Shown piece after piece: positions 63,021 to 64,000 of a stretch of DNA of 64,000 nt. The stretch comes from Anaerospora hongkongensis. Its GTDB lineage: Bacteria; Bacillota; Negativicutes; Sporomusales; DSM-15969. Every line of letters begins with the position of its first letter. Position 1 is the stretch's first letter. Location: the NCBI RefSeq assembly GCF_004339805.1, contig NZ_SLUI01000003.1, positions 124,001 to 188,000 on the forward strand, written 5' to 3'. The position numbers were made by a program, and so were the translations under genes. Below the pieces are notes generated by a model, which did no database searches, was not told the DNA's origin, and saw only the letters and a list, made by a program, of their open reading frames with translations.

Positions 63021-64000
63021 ATGGCAAAACACAGTGAAATCATGCAGCAAGTATTTGCGCATATGGCGGGGATGGTGGTCGTTGATCAACAGTCGCGGAT
63101 TGTGTTTGTCGAGGAAACTTATGCCCGGTCAAGAGGAATTGATCCGCAGCAAGTAATTGGCTGCTATGTTAAGGATATAATCCCGACAAGCAAGCTGCCG
63201 GTTGTTGTTGAGTCAGGTAAGCCAATCCTCGGTGATGTGTATTACTATGAGGGCAAAACAGTTATTTGCAACCGCTACCCCTTGATAAAAGACGGCGTTC
63301 TGATTGGTGCCATGTCTTATCAGGTTTTTGAAGGGGTTGACAAGCTGTTTGAATCGATACAGGAGCTGCAATGCCAGCTTGATTACTATAAAGAAAAAGT
63401 GAAAAAGTATGGGGGAGTGCGCTATTCGTTAGCCGATACGATTGGCTCAAGCCCAGCGGCAGTTGAAATCCGTACGGCAATCTTGAAGGCTGCTTGTTCA
63501 AATGCCACTGTTTTGATTCAGGGCGAAACGGGGACAGGCAAGGAACTGGTTGCTCATGCGCTGCATCAGGAAAGCCGTCGGTCGATTTATCCGTTTGTTA
63601 AGCTGAATTGTGCTGCTATTCCGCAGGAGCTAGTTGAATCGGAGCTGTTTGGCTATGATGAAGGCGCTTTTACGGGAGCGCGCCGGACAGGCAAAAAAGG
63701 AAAATTTGAGCAAGCCGATAAGGGAACACTTTTTCTCGATGAAATCAGTCAGTTATCCATGGCGGCACAGGCCAAGCTGCTTCGTGTCCTGCAGGAAAGA
63801 GAAATCGAGCGTATAGGGGGATCGGGGCCGATTCCCGTGAATGTAAGAATTATCGCTGCTACGAATGATGACCTGGAGGCAATGATCAAGCAAGGAACAT
63901 TTAGGGCTGATTTATATTATCGTCTGAACGTCATTCCTATTAAGGTTGCGCCACTAAGAGAACGAAAATCGGATATTCCCCTGCTTGTGAAAAAGTTTGT
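63021..64000 (+). CDS. PAS-containing sigma-54-dependent activator, truncated by the window end
   Basis: ATG 63021 after AGGAGGG, open to the window edge (about 326 codons). PAS domain (VVVDQQSRIVFVEETYAR), coiled-coil linker, AAA+ domain with GETGTGKE, GAFTGARR, Walker B TLFLDEI and the RADLYYRLNVIPIKV region. It resembles the activator at 42404 in layout and length. Its target is not visible in the window. Confidence 0.9.
   Translation, partial: MAKHSEIMQQVFAHMAGMVVVDQQSRIVFVEETYARSRGIDPQQVIGCYVKDIIPTSKLPVVVESGKPILGDVYYYEGKTVICNRYPLIKDGVLIGAMSYQVFEGVDKLFESIQELQCQLDYYKEKVKKYGGVRYSLADTIGSSPAAVEIRTAILKAACSNATVLIQGETGTGKELVAHALHQESRRSIYPFVKLNCAAIPQELVESELFGYDEGAFTGARRTGKKGKFEQADKGTLFLDEISQLSMAAQAKLLRVLQEREIERIGGSGPIPVNVRIIAATNDDLEAMIKQGTFRADLYYRLNVIPIKVAPLRERKSDIPLLVKKF

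Overview
The window looks like chromosomal DNA of an anaerobic, Gram-negative-walled Firmicute (Negativicutes, probably Sporomusaceae-like). This rests on AGGAGG-type ribosome binding sites with frequent GTG/TTG starts, S-box (SAM-I) riboswitches and a BirA-type biotin operator typical of Firmicutes, found together with a secreted outer-membrane beta-barrel protein, an RND efflux pump and an ArnT-like lipid glycosyltransferase, plus an anaerobic CO dehydrogenase, HydE and LarE. The genus is inference.

Layout. 1-3.5 kb: 3' part of an IlvD/Edd-family dehydratase and two tandem biotin synthases with BirA-like operators. 3.5-8.4 kb: TetR regulator and RND efflux pump. 8.4-30.7 kb: a large sulfur and methionine region (metI, cysK, metX, an aminotransferase, TauE, a cysteine desulfurase-like enzyme, sulfite reductase, metQNP, an unusual creatininase / acyl-CoA ligase / HpaB-AbfD-like trio, DUF1847, an orphan ACT protein, three DUF2292 proteins, metY, larE, hydE). 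Three units start with SAM-I riboswitches. Six others carry a short recurring RNA motif with compensatory base changes, five of them fused to a terminator; I do not recognise it as a described family. 30.7-35.1 kb: acetate/butyrate-type CoA transferase, hbd, crt, speE. 35.1-41.4 kb: M29 aminopeptidase, tRNA-Asn-Glu-Val, LUD protein, niaR, two MFS transporters (one niaP-like), a zinc-ribbon protein and tRNA-Arg.

41.4-50 kb: a visibly more AT-rich segment directly after tRNA-Arg and a pair of 27-bp inverted repeats. It holds a sigma-54 activator, a strong sigma-54 promoter with upstream repeats, and a BKACE-type beta-keto acid cleavage operon (BKACE, GntP permease, 3-hydroxyacid dehydrogenase, soluble chemoreceptor-like protein, CoA transferase with a frameshifted A subunit). 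50-56.8 kb: PIN-like protein, membrane protein, solitary cooS, Zn alcohol dehydrogenase, Mn catalase, outer-membrane protein. 56.8-62 kb: histidine kinase and response regulator followed by PAP2 phosphatase, DedA and ArnT-like genes, with three 11-bp direct repeats at the promoter of the latter. 62-62.8 kb: gene remnants (uppP tail, CitMHS-like fragment). 63-64 kb: a second sigma-54 activator cut by the window end.

The most promising undescribed items are the small sulfur-gene leader element, the metQNP-linked catabolic-looking operon, the BKACE operon, and the SAM-riboswitch-controlled orphan ACT domain with its DUF2292 triplet.
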